A stretch of 11,295 nucleotides of DNA, taken from positions 1 through 11,295 of the forward strand of contig DQGU01000038.1 of assembly GCA_003524565.1 (NCBI GenBank), written 5' to 3'. A program made the position numbers and the translations under genes. This DNA comes from Rhodospirillaceae bacterium. GTDB taxonomy: Bacteria > Pseudomonadota > Alphaproteobacteria > Micavibrionales > UBA2020. The stretch's first letter is position 1; each line of letters opens with the position of its first letter. Shown here piece by piece: positions 1 through 7,142 of this stretch. The notes beneath the pieces were generated by a model. It was not told where the DNA came from and made no database searches. It saw only the letters and a program-made list of their open reading frames with translations.

Positions 1-243
1 AACTTTGCCGTCGTCTTTTTTCTTCGCTTCAATGCGGAAATGCACGCTGCATTCATAGGCGTCATCGCGCACCTGCTGGTGGCGCAGCGAAATTTGCACG
101 TTGGTGTCCGGCTGCGGCCAACCGCTGACCAGACTTTCAGGCGCGTTCGGGTTTTCGAACGACAGGTCTTTGATATATTGCGCGACGACCTGAATGCCGG
201 GGGCGGCGTCGTTTGCTTGCGGGGTTTGCGTTTGCTCGGTCAT
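1..243 (-). CDS. secB: Protein-export chaperone SecB (N-terminal part, cut by window edge)
   Basis: SecB is a cytosolic tetrameric chaperone that keeps precursor proteins unfolded and hands them to SecA for export through SecYEG. The 81 codons visible start at ATG 243 and run off the left edge, so about half of a normal SecB of roughly 160 residues is present. After a polar N-terminal tail rich in Gln and Thr, residues 17-35 read IQVVAQYIKDLSFENPNAP, the near-invariant opening of alphaproteobacterial SecB; the following strands (VQISLRHQQ, YECSVHFRIEAKKK) also fit. An AAGGA ribosome binding site lies 8 bases before the start (252-256 on the plus strand). It lies 115 bp downstream of fxsA on the same strand and may share its transcript. 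I see no anomaly in the part present. Confidence 0.95.
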   Translation of the reverse strand, partial: MTEQTQTPQANDAAPGIQVVAQYIKDLSFENPNAPESLVSGWPQPDTNVQISLRHQQVRDDAYECSVHFRIEAKKKDDGKV

Positions 244-358
244 GGGCAAAATCCTTATGTTCGTGGCCGCGAAACCGTGCGGCGGCGTTTAAATAGGTGC
301 ATCAGGGGTAGCACCCTGCCGCAGGGGGTGCAAGCGTGAATCCTTTGTCATAAGTTTG

Positions 359-871
359 TCATTTTCCTTGCGGCGGCAAGTGCTGCGGCGGCTCCGGCGG
401 TCGCGTGCTGTGCGCAGGGGCTGCGGGGTCGATTTCGGTGTATTCGGCTTCGATAATGGTGGTTTCTTCGCCCATGCCGCTGCCGTGGCGGGTTTTCTGG
501 TTGAAGCGTGCATGGCGGCGGATGAAACCGTCCGGATTTTTTTGCATGCGCTGGAAAAACAATCTGCGCAAATGCGGCGCCAGCAGCGGCAAAGCCAGAA
601 AATCGCTGATAAAGCCGGGAAAAATCAGCAAAAGCCCCGCCAGCAGCAGGCAAACGGCGTCGAACATCCCCTCGACCACGAAAAGGTCGTCATCGGCGGT
701 TTGCACGCGCGACCAGATGCCGCCTTGTCCGCGCAGCACATAGGTGCCCAAAGCGGCCGCCCCCATAAGCCACAGCAGCGAAAGCCCGAGCCCGATTTCA
801 CCGCCAATGGCGATAAAACCGATGATTTCAATAAGCGGCAAAAGCAGGAACAGTTTAAAAAAGATATTCAT
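359..871 (-). CDS. fxsA: FxsA family cytoplasmic membrane protein
   Basis: This 170-residue protein belongs to the FxsA family, small inner-membrane proteins named for E. coli FxsA, whose overproduction relieves exclusion of phage T7 by the F plasmid; its normal role is not established. Hydrophobic segments lie at about residues 4-22, 26-46 and 72-98, the last long enough to be a re-entrant or double helix. Residues 81-98 carry the family hallmark, LLIFPGFISD followed by a hydrophobic run. The polar C-terminal tail (about 105-170) is basic, then rich in Pro and Gln, and is probably cytosolic and disordered. The start at ATG 871 gives the usual family length, although the ribosome binding site is weak. 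It sits upstream of secB on the same strand and divergent from the Tim44-like gene, an order common in Alphaproteobacteria. Confidence 0.92.
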   Translation of the reverse strand: MNIFFKLFLLLPLIEIIGFIAIGGEIGLGLSLLWLMGAAALGTYVLRGQGGIWSRVQTADDDLFVVEGMFDAVCLLLAGLLLIFPGFISDFLALPLLAPHLRRLFFQRMQKNPDGFIRRHARFNQKTRHGSGMGEETTIIEAEYTEIDPAAPAHSTRPPEPPQHLPPQGK

Positions 872-958
872 TTCAGCGCGTTGTTTTTGTTATGACGGTG
901 ACAGGGCTTGCGCGCGGCGCATGGCCGGACTATGTCTAAAGCGGCGGATTTCTAGCCT

Positions 959-987
959 CTGACGCTGGATAGCCGTATTCTTATAAT
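959..987 (+). promoter_or_regulatory. Sigma70-type promoter for the Tim44-like/mltA/FkbM operon
   Basis: A perfect TATAAT -10 box lies at 982-987. CTGACG at 959-964 matches four of six bases of the -35 consensus, with an optimal 17-base spacer. Transcription would start near 994, leaving a leader of about 60 bases before the GTG start at 1057. It lies in the 185-bp gap between divergent genes, where promoters are expected. The call rests on consensus matching only. Confidence 0.55.
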
Positions 988-1056
988 ATAGACTGCAAGC
1001 ATGCAAGCCCCGCGGGCCTGCCGCCGGAAACCTAGACCAGACAGGACATTACCGAC

Positions 1057-1755
1057 GTGTATATCGATATTCTTATTTTTGCCCTGATTGCAGCCTTTTT
1101 GATTTACCGCCTGAATGCGGTTCTGGGCACGCGCCATGGCGACGAACGCCAGCGCCCCAACCGTTATGATACGGCCGCGCAGCCCGAAGCGCCGGAGGGA
1201 CGCGACGCCGTGACGCTGGATGCCGAACCCCAGCGCGGCAACGTTGTCAGCCTTGCAGGGGCGGAGGGGCATATCGATACCGATGCCAATGCCGATGGCC
1301 GTATCGAAACAGGCCTGCGCGACATTGCCGAAGCCGACAGCTATTTCGAGCTGAATAGCTTCATGCAGGGCGCGCGCGCCGCGTTTGAAATGATTGTGAT
1401 GGCCTATAGCCGCGGCGACCTTGATACGCTGCGTCCGCTTTTGAGCCCGAAGCTTTTTGCAGATTTCGCCGCGGGGGTTAAAAACCGCGAAGCCCTCGGC
1501 CAGACGAACGAGCTGATTATCCACCGCATCAAGGCCGCCCGCATTGTCGAAGCGCATCTGGGCGGCACCATGGCCTATGTCACCGTCGATTTCGACGTGG
1601 AGGAAACTTCCGTCACGCGCGATGCCAGCGGCAATGTGATTGACGGCAGCCCCGACCGCGTTTTCAGCGTCGAGGATATCTGGACCTTCACCCGCGATAC
1701 GCGGGCATCGGACCCGAACTGGGCACTTATCGAAACCCGCGCTGCTGAAAAATAA
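1057..1755 (+). CDS. Tim44-like domain membrane protein (TimA type)
   Basis: A 232-residue protein with an N-terminal membrane anchor (about residues 3-18), a low-complexity Pro/Ala/Asp-rich linker (about 25-90) and a C-terminal Tim44-like domain (about 95-230). In that domain, residues 96-117 (SYFELNSFMQGARAAFEMIV) and the following SRGDLDTLRPLLSPKLFADF are characteristic. The family is related to the C-terminal domain of mitochondrial Tim44. Its bacterial members are inner-membrane proteins with the domain in the cytosol, and their exact role is poorly known. The start is GTG 1057, preceded by AGGA at 1042-1045; it gives the short hydrophobic N terminus (MYIDILIFALIAAFLIYRL) expected of the family. 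It heads the operon behind the 959-987 promoter, and its stop lies 3 bp before the mltA start, so translation is probably coupled. The neighbours secB, fxsA and mltA support the call. Confidence 0.9.
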   Translation: MYIDILIFALIAAFLIYRLNAVLGTRHGDERQRPNRYDTAAQPEAPEGRDAVTLDAEPQRGNVVSLAGAEGHIDTDANADGRIETGLRDIAEADSYFELNSFMQGARAAFEMIVMAYSRGDLDTLRPLLSPKLFADFAAGVKNREALGQTNELIIHRIKAARIVEAHLGGTMAYVTVDFDVEETSVTRDASGNVIDGSPDRVFSVEDIWTFTRDTRASDPNWALIETRAAEK

Positions 1756-1758
1756 TCC

Positions 1759-3045
1759 ATGCCGATAATCTTGCGCCGTCATGTCCTTGCCGCGCCGTTT
1801 TTGGCGCTTTTGCTGTTGGCTGCTTGCGAAGAAAAAAAGAAACCGGCAGAACTGCCCCCGCCCGAAGATGGTTTTTATCTGCGCGCCGCGTCTTTCGACG
1901 CGCTGCCCGGCTGGACGGCGGATGACCATGCGGCGGCGCTGGCGGCCTTTGGCGTTTCTTGCACACGGATTGAAAAACGTCCGGCCGAAGCCCCGTTTTT
2001 TGCGCAAATTGATTATGCGGGCGCGGCGGCGGATTGGCAGGCCTCTTGCAAAACCAGGCCTGCCGCAGCCGAAGATGCACGCGCGTTTTTCGAAAGCCAG
2101 TTCATACCTTACGAAATCTGGGCAGACCCGCGCCATGGCGAAACACGCGAGGGCTTGTTTACGGGCTATTACGAACCGCAGCTGCGCGAAGCGGCGGCGG
2201 ACAGTGCAGCCGGTGTGCCGCTTTATGGCCGCCCCGATGATTTGCTCACCGTTAACCTCGGCGATTTCCGGCCGGATTTGAAAGGCGAGAGCATTTCAGG
2301 CCGTGTGAAGGGCACGCAGCTTGTGCCGTATCTGACGCGCGCGGAAATCGAAGAAGGGGCGCTTATCGGCCGTGCCGAAGTGCTGGCAACGGTCGATAGT
2401 CCGATTGATGCGTTCTTTTTGCACATTCAGGGCTCCGGCCAGGTGGTCAAGCAGGACGGCAGTGTCGAGCGCATCGGCTACGCCGCGCAAAACGGGCATA
2501 AATATGTCGCCATCGGGCGTGAATTGATTGCGCGCGGCATCATGACCAAAGAAAACGTGTCGATGCAGTCTATACGCACATGGCTGGAGCAAAACCCGGA
2601 CGAGGCGCAGGCTTTGATGAATGTGAATCCGTCCTATATCTTTTTCCAGCGTCTGGGGGCGGACGGCCCCTTGGGGGCGGAGGGCGTGGTTCTGACCCCG
2701 CGTCGCAGCCTTGCCGTTGACCGCCGCCGCATCCCCTATGGCGCGCCCGTTTTTATTGATGTTGAAGCGCCCGCGGAAAATGCGGCAGATACGGCAGCCG
2801 CACAAACAACCGCGCCGCCGCGCATTGCGCAGCTGATGATTGCGCAAGATACGGGCGGCGCTATTCGCGGTGCGGTGCGCGGTGATTTTTTCTGGGGTGC
2901 GGGCGACGATGCCGCGCATCAGGCAGGGCTGATGAAAAGCCGCGGCCACGCGTGGCTTTTGCTGCCGCGCGGCGTTGTCCTGCCCGAAGCGGTGACATGG
3001 CGTGCCGATATGCCGCCGCCCCCGCCGCAAGACAAAAAGGAATAA
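1759..3045 (+). CDS. mltA: Membrane-bound lytic murein transglycosylase A, lipoprotein (MltA)
   Basis: MltA cleaves the MurNAc-GlcNAc bond of peptidoglycan with formation of 1,6-anhydroMurNAc, acting from the inner face of the outer membrane during wall growth and recycling. The 428-residue product opens with a lipoprotein signal: RR at 6-7, a hydrophobic core, and lipobox L20-A21-A22-C23. Glu at +2 does not suggest inner-membrane retention. The MltA barrel domain starts near GLFTGYYEPQL (132-142) and includes DSPIDAFFLHIQGSGQV (213-229). The C-terminal 3D domain (about 355-404) holds the three conserved aspartates: D364 in AQDTGGAI, D376 in RGDFFWG, and D383 or D384 in GAGDDA; one of the three should be the catalytic acid. 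A short Ala/Thr/Pro-rich insert (337-354) precedes the 3D motif, and the C terminus is Pro-rich. The ribosome binding site is weak, consistent with coupling to the preceding gene. Confidence 0.95.
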   Translation: MPIILRRHVLAAPFLALLLLAACEEKKKPAELPPPEDGFYLRAASFDALPGWTADDHAAALAAFGVSCTRIEKRPAEAPFFAQIDYAGAAADWQASCKTRPAAAEDARAFFESQFIPYEIWADPRHGETREGLFTGYYEPQLREAAADSAAGVPLYGRPDDLLTVNLGDFRPDLKGESISGRVKGTQLVPYLTRAEIEEGALIGRAEVLATVDSPIDAFFLHIQGSGQVVKQDGSVERIGYAAQNGHKYVAIGRELIARGIMTKENVSMQSIRTWLEQNPDEAQALMNVNPSYIFFQRLGADGPLGAEGVVLTPRRSLAVDRRRIPYGAPVFIDVEAPAENAADTAAAQTTAPPRIAQLMIAQDTGGAIRGAVRGDFFWGAGDDAAHQAGLMKSRGHAWLLLPRGVVLPEAVTWRADMPPPPPQDKKE

Positions 3046-3049
3046 CAGC

Positions 3050-3880
3050 ATGGCCGCCGCCGATACCACATCGCCCTTCGGCACTTATGCGCTTTCCGGT
3101 TGGCGCGCCCGCGCGCTTGCCGCCGCGCAAGCCATGCCCGCGAACTGGCTCGGGCGGCGCGGCGCGCTTTTGATGCGCAAACTGGTTTTAAAGGGCGGGC
3201 CCGATATTATCGATGCCGAGGTCGAGGGTGTGAAGTTCCGGCTTTACATGCGCGATAACGTGTCGGAGCGGAAATATCTTTTCCTGCCCCAGTTTTTTGA
3301 TGCGCAAGAACGCAAAATGCTGCGCGAAACGCTGGCGGGTGGCATCTTTGTGGATATTGGCGCGAATGCGGGTATTTATTCGCTTTGCGGCGCGTCTGCT
3401 GCCGGTGAAACAGGCCGCGTTCTGAGCATCGAGCCGAACCCGGCCGTGGCCGCGCGTTTGAAATTCAACCTTTCCCTGAACGGCTTCGAGGCGCGCACGC
3501 ATGTGGAGCAGGCGGGCGTGTCGGACAGCGCGGGGCATTTCGACCTTGTGCTGGATGAAACCAATCTGGGCGGCTCCAGCCTTGCGCTGCAACGCTCGGA
3601 AAAGGCTATATCGGTCCGCTGCGACTTGCTGCAAAACATTCTGTCTGCGCAGGGCATTACGCATATCGATGCACTTAAGATCGATATTGAGGGCGCGGAA
3701 GACCGCGCACTTATTCCGTTTTTGCAGGATGCGCCGCCCTCTTTGCACCCGCGTTTGGTGGTGATTGAAAATTCGCAAAAAGACTGGCAGCAGGATTTGC
3801 CGGCGGCCTTTGCCGCCGCGGGCTACAGGCTGCAGGCAACCACACGCATGAACCTTATCTATATCAAAGACGGAAAATAA
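3050..3880 (+). CDS. FkbM family SAM-dependent methyltransferase
   Basis: This 276-residue protein is a Rossmann-fold methyltransferase of the FkbM type, usually O-methylating sugars, polyketides or other small molecules; the substrate here is unknown. Motif I is FVDIGANAGIYSL (100-112, binding S-adenosylmethionine). The acidic end of strand 2 is LSIEPNP (125-131), with E128 likely contacting the ribose. IDALKIDIEGAEDRAL (206-221) is the FkbM signature around motif IV. The family-typical LVVIENSQKDW follows at 236-246. The start at ATG 3050 is chosen because AAGGA (3037-3041) stands 8 bases before it; an in-frame ATG at 3002 would overlap mltA by 44 bp and add a basic 16-residue tail. It begins 4 bp after the mltA stop and so belongs to the same operon. 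In several alphaproteobacteria I recall an Smr-domain gene at this position. It ends 8 bp from the convergent ribokinase gene. Confidence 0.88.
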   Translation: MAAADTTSPFGTYALSGWRARALAAAQAMPANWLGRRGALLMRKLVLKGGPDIIDAEVEGVKFRLYMRDNVSERKYLFLPQFFDAQERKMLRETLAGGIFVDIGANAGIYSLCGASAAGETGRVLSIEPNPAVAARLKFNLSLNGFEARTHVEQAGVSDSAGHFDLVLDETNLGGSSLALQRSEKAISVRCDLLQNILSAQGITHIDALKIDIEGAEDRALIPFLQDAPPSLHPRLVVIENSQKDWQQDLPAAFAAAGYRLQATTRMNLIYIKDGK

Positions 3881-3888
3881 ACCCAGTA

Positions 3889-4815
3889 TCAGGATATTTT
3901 TTGCGGCGCAGGTACGCTTTCGATTTGCGCCTCGATGTCTTCGAGGGTCGGGGTTTGCGTTTGCGCCCCCATAGCAAGGCAGGCAAGGCTGGCGCCGATG
4001 CTGGCGCGGTGCAGCGCTTCCAGCCAGTTCATGTTCTTTTGCAAACAGGCGGCGAAAATACCGCAAAACGTATCGCCTGCGCCCGTGGTATCCACCGGGT
4101 CAACGCGCAGGGCATCGACGGCATAAACACTGCCTTCGCGCGCGGCGACGGAGCCTTTAGCCTCCAGCGTGATGATGCAGGTCAGGTTGCCTTTTTTGGA
4201 AATGAAGGCAGCGATTTTCTGCGCATCTGTTTCTGTGCTGCCAAAGCCTTGCGCCATTTGCAGCGCTTCAATTTCATTCACAATAACATAGTCGATATGC
4301 GCGAGCGCTTCTTCGGCCAGATGCGCGGCGGGCGATGCGTTCAGCACAGTCGTCGCGCCGAGTTTCTGCGCGCGTGCCAGCACGCTCAAGGTTTCGGCGG
4401 GGGTGACTTCCATCTGTGCGAGGATGATGTTTTTCTCGCCCAGAACTTCGTCCGGCACCTGGTCTGCGGTCGCATCCAGATTGGCACCCGGCGCCACCAT
4501 GACAATATTTGCACCCTGCGCATCGACGGCGATGGTGGCGCAGCCCGTCGGGCGCTCCGAAATGCCGATACCGGCTGCCCAGATGCCGTGGTTTTTAAGG
4601 TTGTTGATGCTGCGGCGGCCGAAGGAATCATCGCCGACCTTGCCGACGAAGGCGACTTTTGCGCCTGCGCGTGCGGCGGCGACGGCCTGATTAGAGCCTT
4701 TACCGCCCGCGCGGCTCAGGTAATCGGCGCTGCACAGCACCGTTTCGCCTGGCTGCGGAAAATGGCCGACGGGCATGACGATATCGACGTTGAGCGAGCC
4801 GAAAACAATAATCAT
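3889..4815 (-). CDS. rbsK: Ribokinase (PfkB family carbohydrate kinase)
   Basis: Ribokinase phosphorylates D-ribose with ATP to ribose 5-phosphate in the cytosol. The 308-residue product (308 is typical) has the sugar-binding N terminus FGSLNVDIVM, PfkB signature 1 around GGKGSNQA (37-44), the NASPA loop, the VNEIEA motif (179-184, the N-x-x-E magnesium/phosphate region), ITLEAKGS, and signature 2 DTTGAGDTF (242-250), where D248 of GAGD is the predicted catalytic base. GAQTQTPT near the end matches the ribokinase monovalent-cation region. The N terminus and GGKGSNQA favour ribokinase over fructokinase or adenosine kinase, but another pentose or a nucleoside is possible. ATG 4815 is preferred to TTG 4821 because of ribosome binding site spacing. 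No ribose transporter or regulator is present in the window; the gene stands alone and converges on the FkbM gene. Confidence 0.88.
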   Translation of the reverse strand: MIIVFGSLNVDIVMPVGHFPQPGETVLCSADYLSRAGGKGSNQAVAAARAGAKVAFVGKVGDDSFGRRSINNLKNHGIWAAGIGISERPTGCATIAVDAQGANIVMVAPGANLDATADQVPDEVLGEKNIILAQMEVTPAETLSVLARAQKLGATTVLNASPAAHLAEEALAHIDYVIVNEIEALQMAQGFGSTETDAQKIAAFISKKGNLTCIITLEAKGSVAAREGSVYAVDALRVDPVDTTGAGDTFCGIFAACLQKNMNWLEALHRASIGASLACLAMGAQTQTPTLEDIEAQIESVPAPQKIS

Positions 4816-5073
4816 TCTCAATACCCCTTGCGGGCCTAAAAAAACCTGAAAAGGCCTCTTGGGTCAGCTTATGCCTAAGTGCCCGTGCGGTCTATATAAA
4901 TTGCAGCGCCGATAAAGCGCGCGGGGGCGGCCAAATATAGCGCGATAGGCGGGCTTTATGAATGCAAACAAGTACTAAACAAGTCCCTTATGTAATTATA
5001 TTGCATGGGCGCAAGGGGGCGTGTACACCTAGAAAAGCCTGAAAACCACGAAAAACAACAAGGCAGGGTCGCC
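4816..5073. promoter_or_regulatory. Divergent control region between rbsK and hemA
   Basis: 258 bp separate the two start codons, and no ORF in it resembles a gene. It is noticeably richer in A and T than its flanks, with TATA-like runs at 4893-4900 and 4993-5002 (TATATT at 4997-5002 would suit hemA), but no -35 box stands at a convincing distance from either. I looked for an FNR-type box (TTGAT-N4-ATCAA) and for a long inverted repeat and found neither. Promoters for both genes must lie here by position; their exact sites are not resolved. Confidence 0.5.
4824..4829 (-). promoter_or_regulatory. Ribosome binding site deciding the rbsK start
   Basis: On the minus strand AAGGGG stands 8 bases before ATG 4815 but only 2 bases before the in-frame TTG at 4821. 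The ATG is therefore the likelier start. Confidence 0.6.
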
Positions 5074-6342
5074 ATGACGCTCACCAAACTTCCGGACCTT
5101 AAAAACCGCCCGCGTACAACGGCGCTGGAGTTTTACAACAGCTTTTTCCAGCACCGCCTCGACGACCTGCATAAAGAAGGTCGCTATCGCGTGTTTGCGG
5201 ATCTGGAACGTCAGGTCGGTCGTTTTCCCAAGGCCGTTTTCCGTGATGATGCGGGGGCGGAGCGCGAGATTACCATCTGGTGCAGCAACGATTATCTGGG
5301 CATGGGGCAACACCCCGATGTCATCGCCGCCATGTGCGACGCCGCCAAAACGGCGGGCGCGGGCGCGGGCGGCACGCGCAATATTTCCGGCAATACGCAT
5401 TATCATGTGATGCTTGAAAGCGAACTTGCGGATTTGCACGGCAAAGAAGCCGGGCTTTTGTTCACTTCCGGTTATATCTCCAACGAAGCGGCGCTGTCGA
5501 CGATTGCGAAGCTGTTGCCGGACTGCGTGATTTTTTCCGACGCGCTCAATCACGCGTCGATGATTCAGGGTATCCGCGGCGCGGGCTGCGAAAAGTACAT
5601 CTTCCGCCACAACGACCTTGCGCACCTTGAACAGCTTTTGCAATCGGTGGAGCGTTGCCGCCCGAAAATCATCGCCTTTGAATCCGTCTATTCGATGGAC
5701 GGCGACATCGCCCCTATCGGCGCGATTTGTGATTTGGCCGAAAAATACGGCGCATTGACCTATCTGGACGAAGTGCATGCTGTCGGTATGTACGGCGCGC
5801 GCGGTGCGGGCGTGGCGGAGCGTGACGGCGTTATGGACCGCGTGGATATTATCGAAGGGACGCTCGGCAAGGCCTTTGGCGTCATGGGCGGGTACATTGC
5901 CGCCAGTCGCGCCATTGTCGATTGCGTGCGCTCTTACGCTTCCAGCTTTATTTTCACGACGGCTTTGCCGCCCGCGCTTTTGGCCGGTGCGCTTGCCAGC
6001 GTGCGTCACCTTAAAGCGTCCAAGGCCGAGCGTGCGCGGCATCAGGAACGCGCCGCGACCTTGAAAAGAATTTTGACCGAAGCCGGTCTGCCCGTGTTGC
6101 CGTCTGTCAGCCATATCGTGCCTGTCATGGTGGGCGATGCACGTCTTTGCAAAAAAGCCAGCGACGAGCTGATGGCGCGTCATGACATCTACGTCCAGCC
6201 TATCAACTACCCGACCGTGCCGCGCGGGACGGAGCGCCTGCGCCTGACGCCGACGCCGTTCCACAGCGACGAGGACATGTACGCGCTGCGCGATGCGCTT
6301 TTGGAAGTATGGGCAGGTTTGTCGCTGCGCAAGGCGGCTTGA
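5074..6342 (+). CDS. hemA: 5-aminolevulinate synthase
   Basis: This PLP enzyme condenses glycine with succinyl-CoA to 5-aminolevulinate, the committed step of heme (and, where present, bacteriochlorophyll) synthesis by the C4 route. The 422-residue product matches the family along its length: FFQHRLDDLHKEGRYRVFAD (24-43), WCSNDYLGMG (69-78), GAGAGGTRNISG (95-106), FTSGYISNEA (130-139), FSDALNHASMI (154-164), YLDEVHAVGMYG (230-241, with D232 and H235 at the cofactor) and EGTLGKAFGV (261-270), where K266 should form the Schiff base with PLP. The related enzymes KBL and BioF are less likely, given TLGKAFG with RVFADLER and VQPINYPTVPRGTERLRL (374-391). ATG 5074 is chosen because AGGCAGGG (5061-5068) precedes it. 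An upstream in-frame ATG at 5005 would add 23 residues not typical of the family. Even so, the N terminus is about 18 residues longer than usual. It is followed after 4 bp by a small membrane protein gene. Confidence 0.95.
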   Translation: MTLTKLPDLKNRPRTTALEFYNSFFQHRLDDLHKEGRYRVFADLERQVGRFPKAVFRDDAGAEREITIWCSNDYLGMGQHPDVIAAMCDAAKTAGAGAGGTRNISGNTHYHVMLESELADLHGKEAGLLFTSGYISNEAALSTIAKLLPDCVIFSDALNHASMIQGIRGAGCEKYIFRHNDLAHLEQLLQSVERCRPKIIAFESVYSMDGDIAPIGAICDLAEKYGALTYLDEVHAVGMYGARGAGVAERDGVMDRVDIIEGTLGKAFGVMGGYIAASRAIVDCVRSYASSFIFTTALPPALLAGALASVRHLKASKAERARHQERAATLKRILTEAGLPVLPSVSHIVPVMVGDARLCKKASDELMARHDIYVQPINYPTVPRGTERLRLTPTPFHSDEDMYALRDALLEVWAGLSLRKAA

Positions 6343-6346
6343 GGCC

Positions 6347-6586
6347 ATGATGGGCGAATGGCTAAGGCTGCTGTTCGCCCTTGTATTCTGCGGCGGTTTT
6401 GCCGCGTTTATGATGCGCACAATCTGGCTGGGATTTAAAACGGGCAAGATGCCGCATACCGACAGCCGCACTGTCGCCTGCCGGCGCAAACAACCCCTGT
6501 TTTTCTGGTTTTTGGCCTTTTTGTTTGTCGGCTTTGCTGCCGCCGCGCTTTATACGTTTTATCTGGCCGTGCTGAACGTCTTGTAA
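6347..6586 (+). CDS. Small two-helix membrane protein of unknown function
   Basis: A 79-residue (or 78, from ATG 6350) protein with two clear membrane helices, about residues 5-24 (LRLLFALVFCGGFAAFMMRT) and 50-75. A short basic loop separates them, with GFKTGKMPHTDSRTVACRRKQP at about 29-50. By the positive-inside rule the Arg/Lys loop would be cytosolic and both ends periplasmic. I do not recognise a named family; small proteins with a polar loop followed by a QPLFFW-like second helix recur in proteobacteria as uncharacterised membrane proteins. The start overlaps the GAGG that trails the hemA stop (4-bp gap), so it is probably translated from the hemA message. The stop at 6586 lies 3 bp from the end of the convergent gene at 6590, leaving no room for a terminator. 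Confidence 0.7.
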   Translation: MMGEWLRLLFALVFCGGFAAFMMRTIWLGFKTGKMPHTDSRTVACRRKQPLFFWFLAFLFVGFAAAALYTFYLAVLNVL

Positions 6587-6589
6587 AGA

Positions 6590-7126
6590 TTATCCGTTTT
6601 TAGGCCGCCGGCGCAGGGCGGGCAGGCTCAGAAGTGTGATGTCCTTTTCCGTCGTGGTCGCGGGCGGTTTGGGGAAAAGCTGTTCTCCGCGGTCATTCAC
6701 CACAATATTGTTTTCACGGATACCGCGCAGTTTGCCGCTGCGCGTGACCACGAAATGGCTATGCAGTTTTAAATCCGTCTGCCAGAACGCCTCGCGCAGC
6801 TGGGATTGCGTCAGGCCGATGGCGACGACTTTATTGGCGTTTTTGCCGCGCGCCGCGCGCGGTTTGCGGCGCAGGCGTTTGGCTTCCGCCGCATCCACCA
6901 CACGCACGCCAATCTTGTAAAAGGCGGAACAGTTATGCTGGTCATCCTGCGCGTCATAGGGGTCGGCGCTTTTGCTCGGGCTGTCGAAAAAATAAAATTC
7001 GACGGCGTTCGGCGGAATGTTCAGTTTTTTGACGTCGCGGTCTTTGACTTCATGCGCAATCGCGCTGCCCGCGGGAATTTTCTTGTGGGGCACGATAAAT
7101 TCGACGAAGGTGCGCATTTTTTCCAC
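6590..7126 (-). CDS. Uncharacterised protein, tandem paralogue A
   Basis: A 178-residue soluble protein with no signal peptide or membrane helix; I do not recognise the family. It is clearly homologous to the gene just upstream (7141-7704). Shared blocks are T-[FY]-V-x-FIVPH at 6-14, RD-x3-L-x-IP-x3-A-x2-FYF-x-D-x-P-x-K at 30-52 (12 of 23 identical), F-[VI]-VTR at 125-129 with EN-x2-VV-N (138-144) and Q-x2-PK-x-P near 149-155, and a basic tail KD-[IV] ... LP-x2-RRRP (161-175). Its middle (66-115) differs from the partner and carries a strongly basic stretch (83-99: KRLRRKPRAARGKNANK). The start is GTG 7126, supported by AAGGGGG 9 bases upstream; ATG 7117 is the alternative. The 14-bp gap to the partner gene means the two are almost certainly co-transcribed and perhaps co-translated. 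Confidence 0.75.
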   Translation of the reverse strand: MEKMRTFVEFIVPHKKIPAGSAIAHEVKDRDVKKLNIPPNAVEFYFFDSPSKSADPYDAQDDQHNCSAFYKIGVRVVDAAEAKRLRRKPRAARGKNANKVVAIGLTQSQLREAFWQTDLKLHSHFVVTRSGKLRGIRENNIVVNDRGEQLFPKPPATTTEKDITLLSLPALRRRPKNG

Positions 7127-7135
7127 GGCGTAAAA

Positions 7136-7142
7136 CCCCCTT
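7136..7142 (-). promoter_or_regulatory. Ribosome binding site supporting a GTG start for paralogue A
   Basis: AAGGGGG on the minus strand overlaps the stop codon of the upstream paralogue and stands 9 bases before GTG 7126. The next in-frame ATG (7117) would be 18 bases away, which favours the GTG and implies coupling of the two paralogues. Confidence 0.6.

Noticed and set aside
311..331. Hairpin GCACCCTG/CAGGGGGTGC between fxsA and secB
   Set aside because: The stem needs a two-base bulge and no T run follows on either strand, so I do not call it a terminator; a role in separating fxsA and secB expression cannot be shown.
952..2136. 394-codon open frame on the minus strand
   Set aside because: It is antisense to the Tim44-like gene and the start of mltA, and its low-complexity Arg/Gly/Ala composition shows no domain.
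3188..4066. 292-codon open frame on the minus strand
   Set aside because: It overlaps the FkbM methyltransferase gene and the ribokinase 3' end, both well supported; its product looks like nothing known.
3901..4839. 312-codon open frame on the plus strand
   Set aside because: It is the complement of the ribokinase gene, which carries both PfkB signatures on the minus strand.
4831..4857. GGCCT/AGGCC dyad with an A-rich loop near the rbsK start
   Set aside because: The stem is only 5 bp, with a 14-16-base loop, and the region lies between divergent starts where no terminator is expected.
5029..6489. 486-codon open frame on the minus strand
   Set aside because: It lies antisense to hemA, whose match to 5-aminolevulinate synthase is certain. 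Its translation is rich in Arg, His and Ala with no recognisable domain, as expected of a shadow frame in GC-rich DNA.
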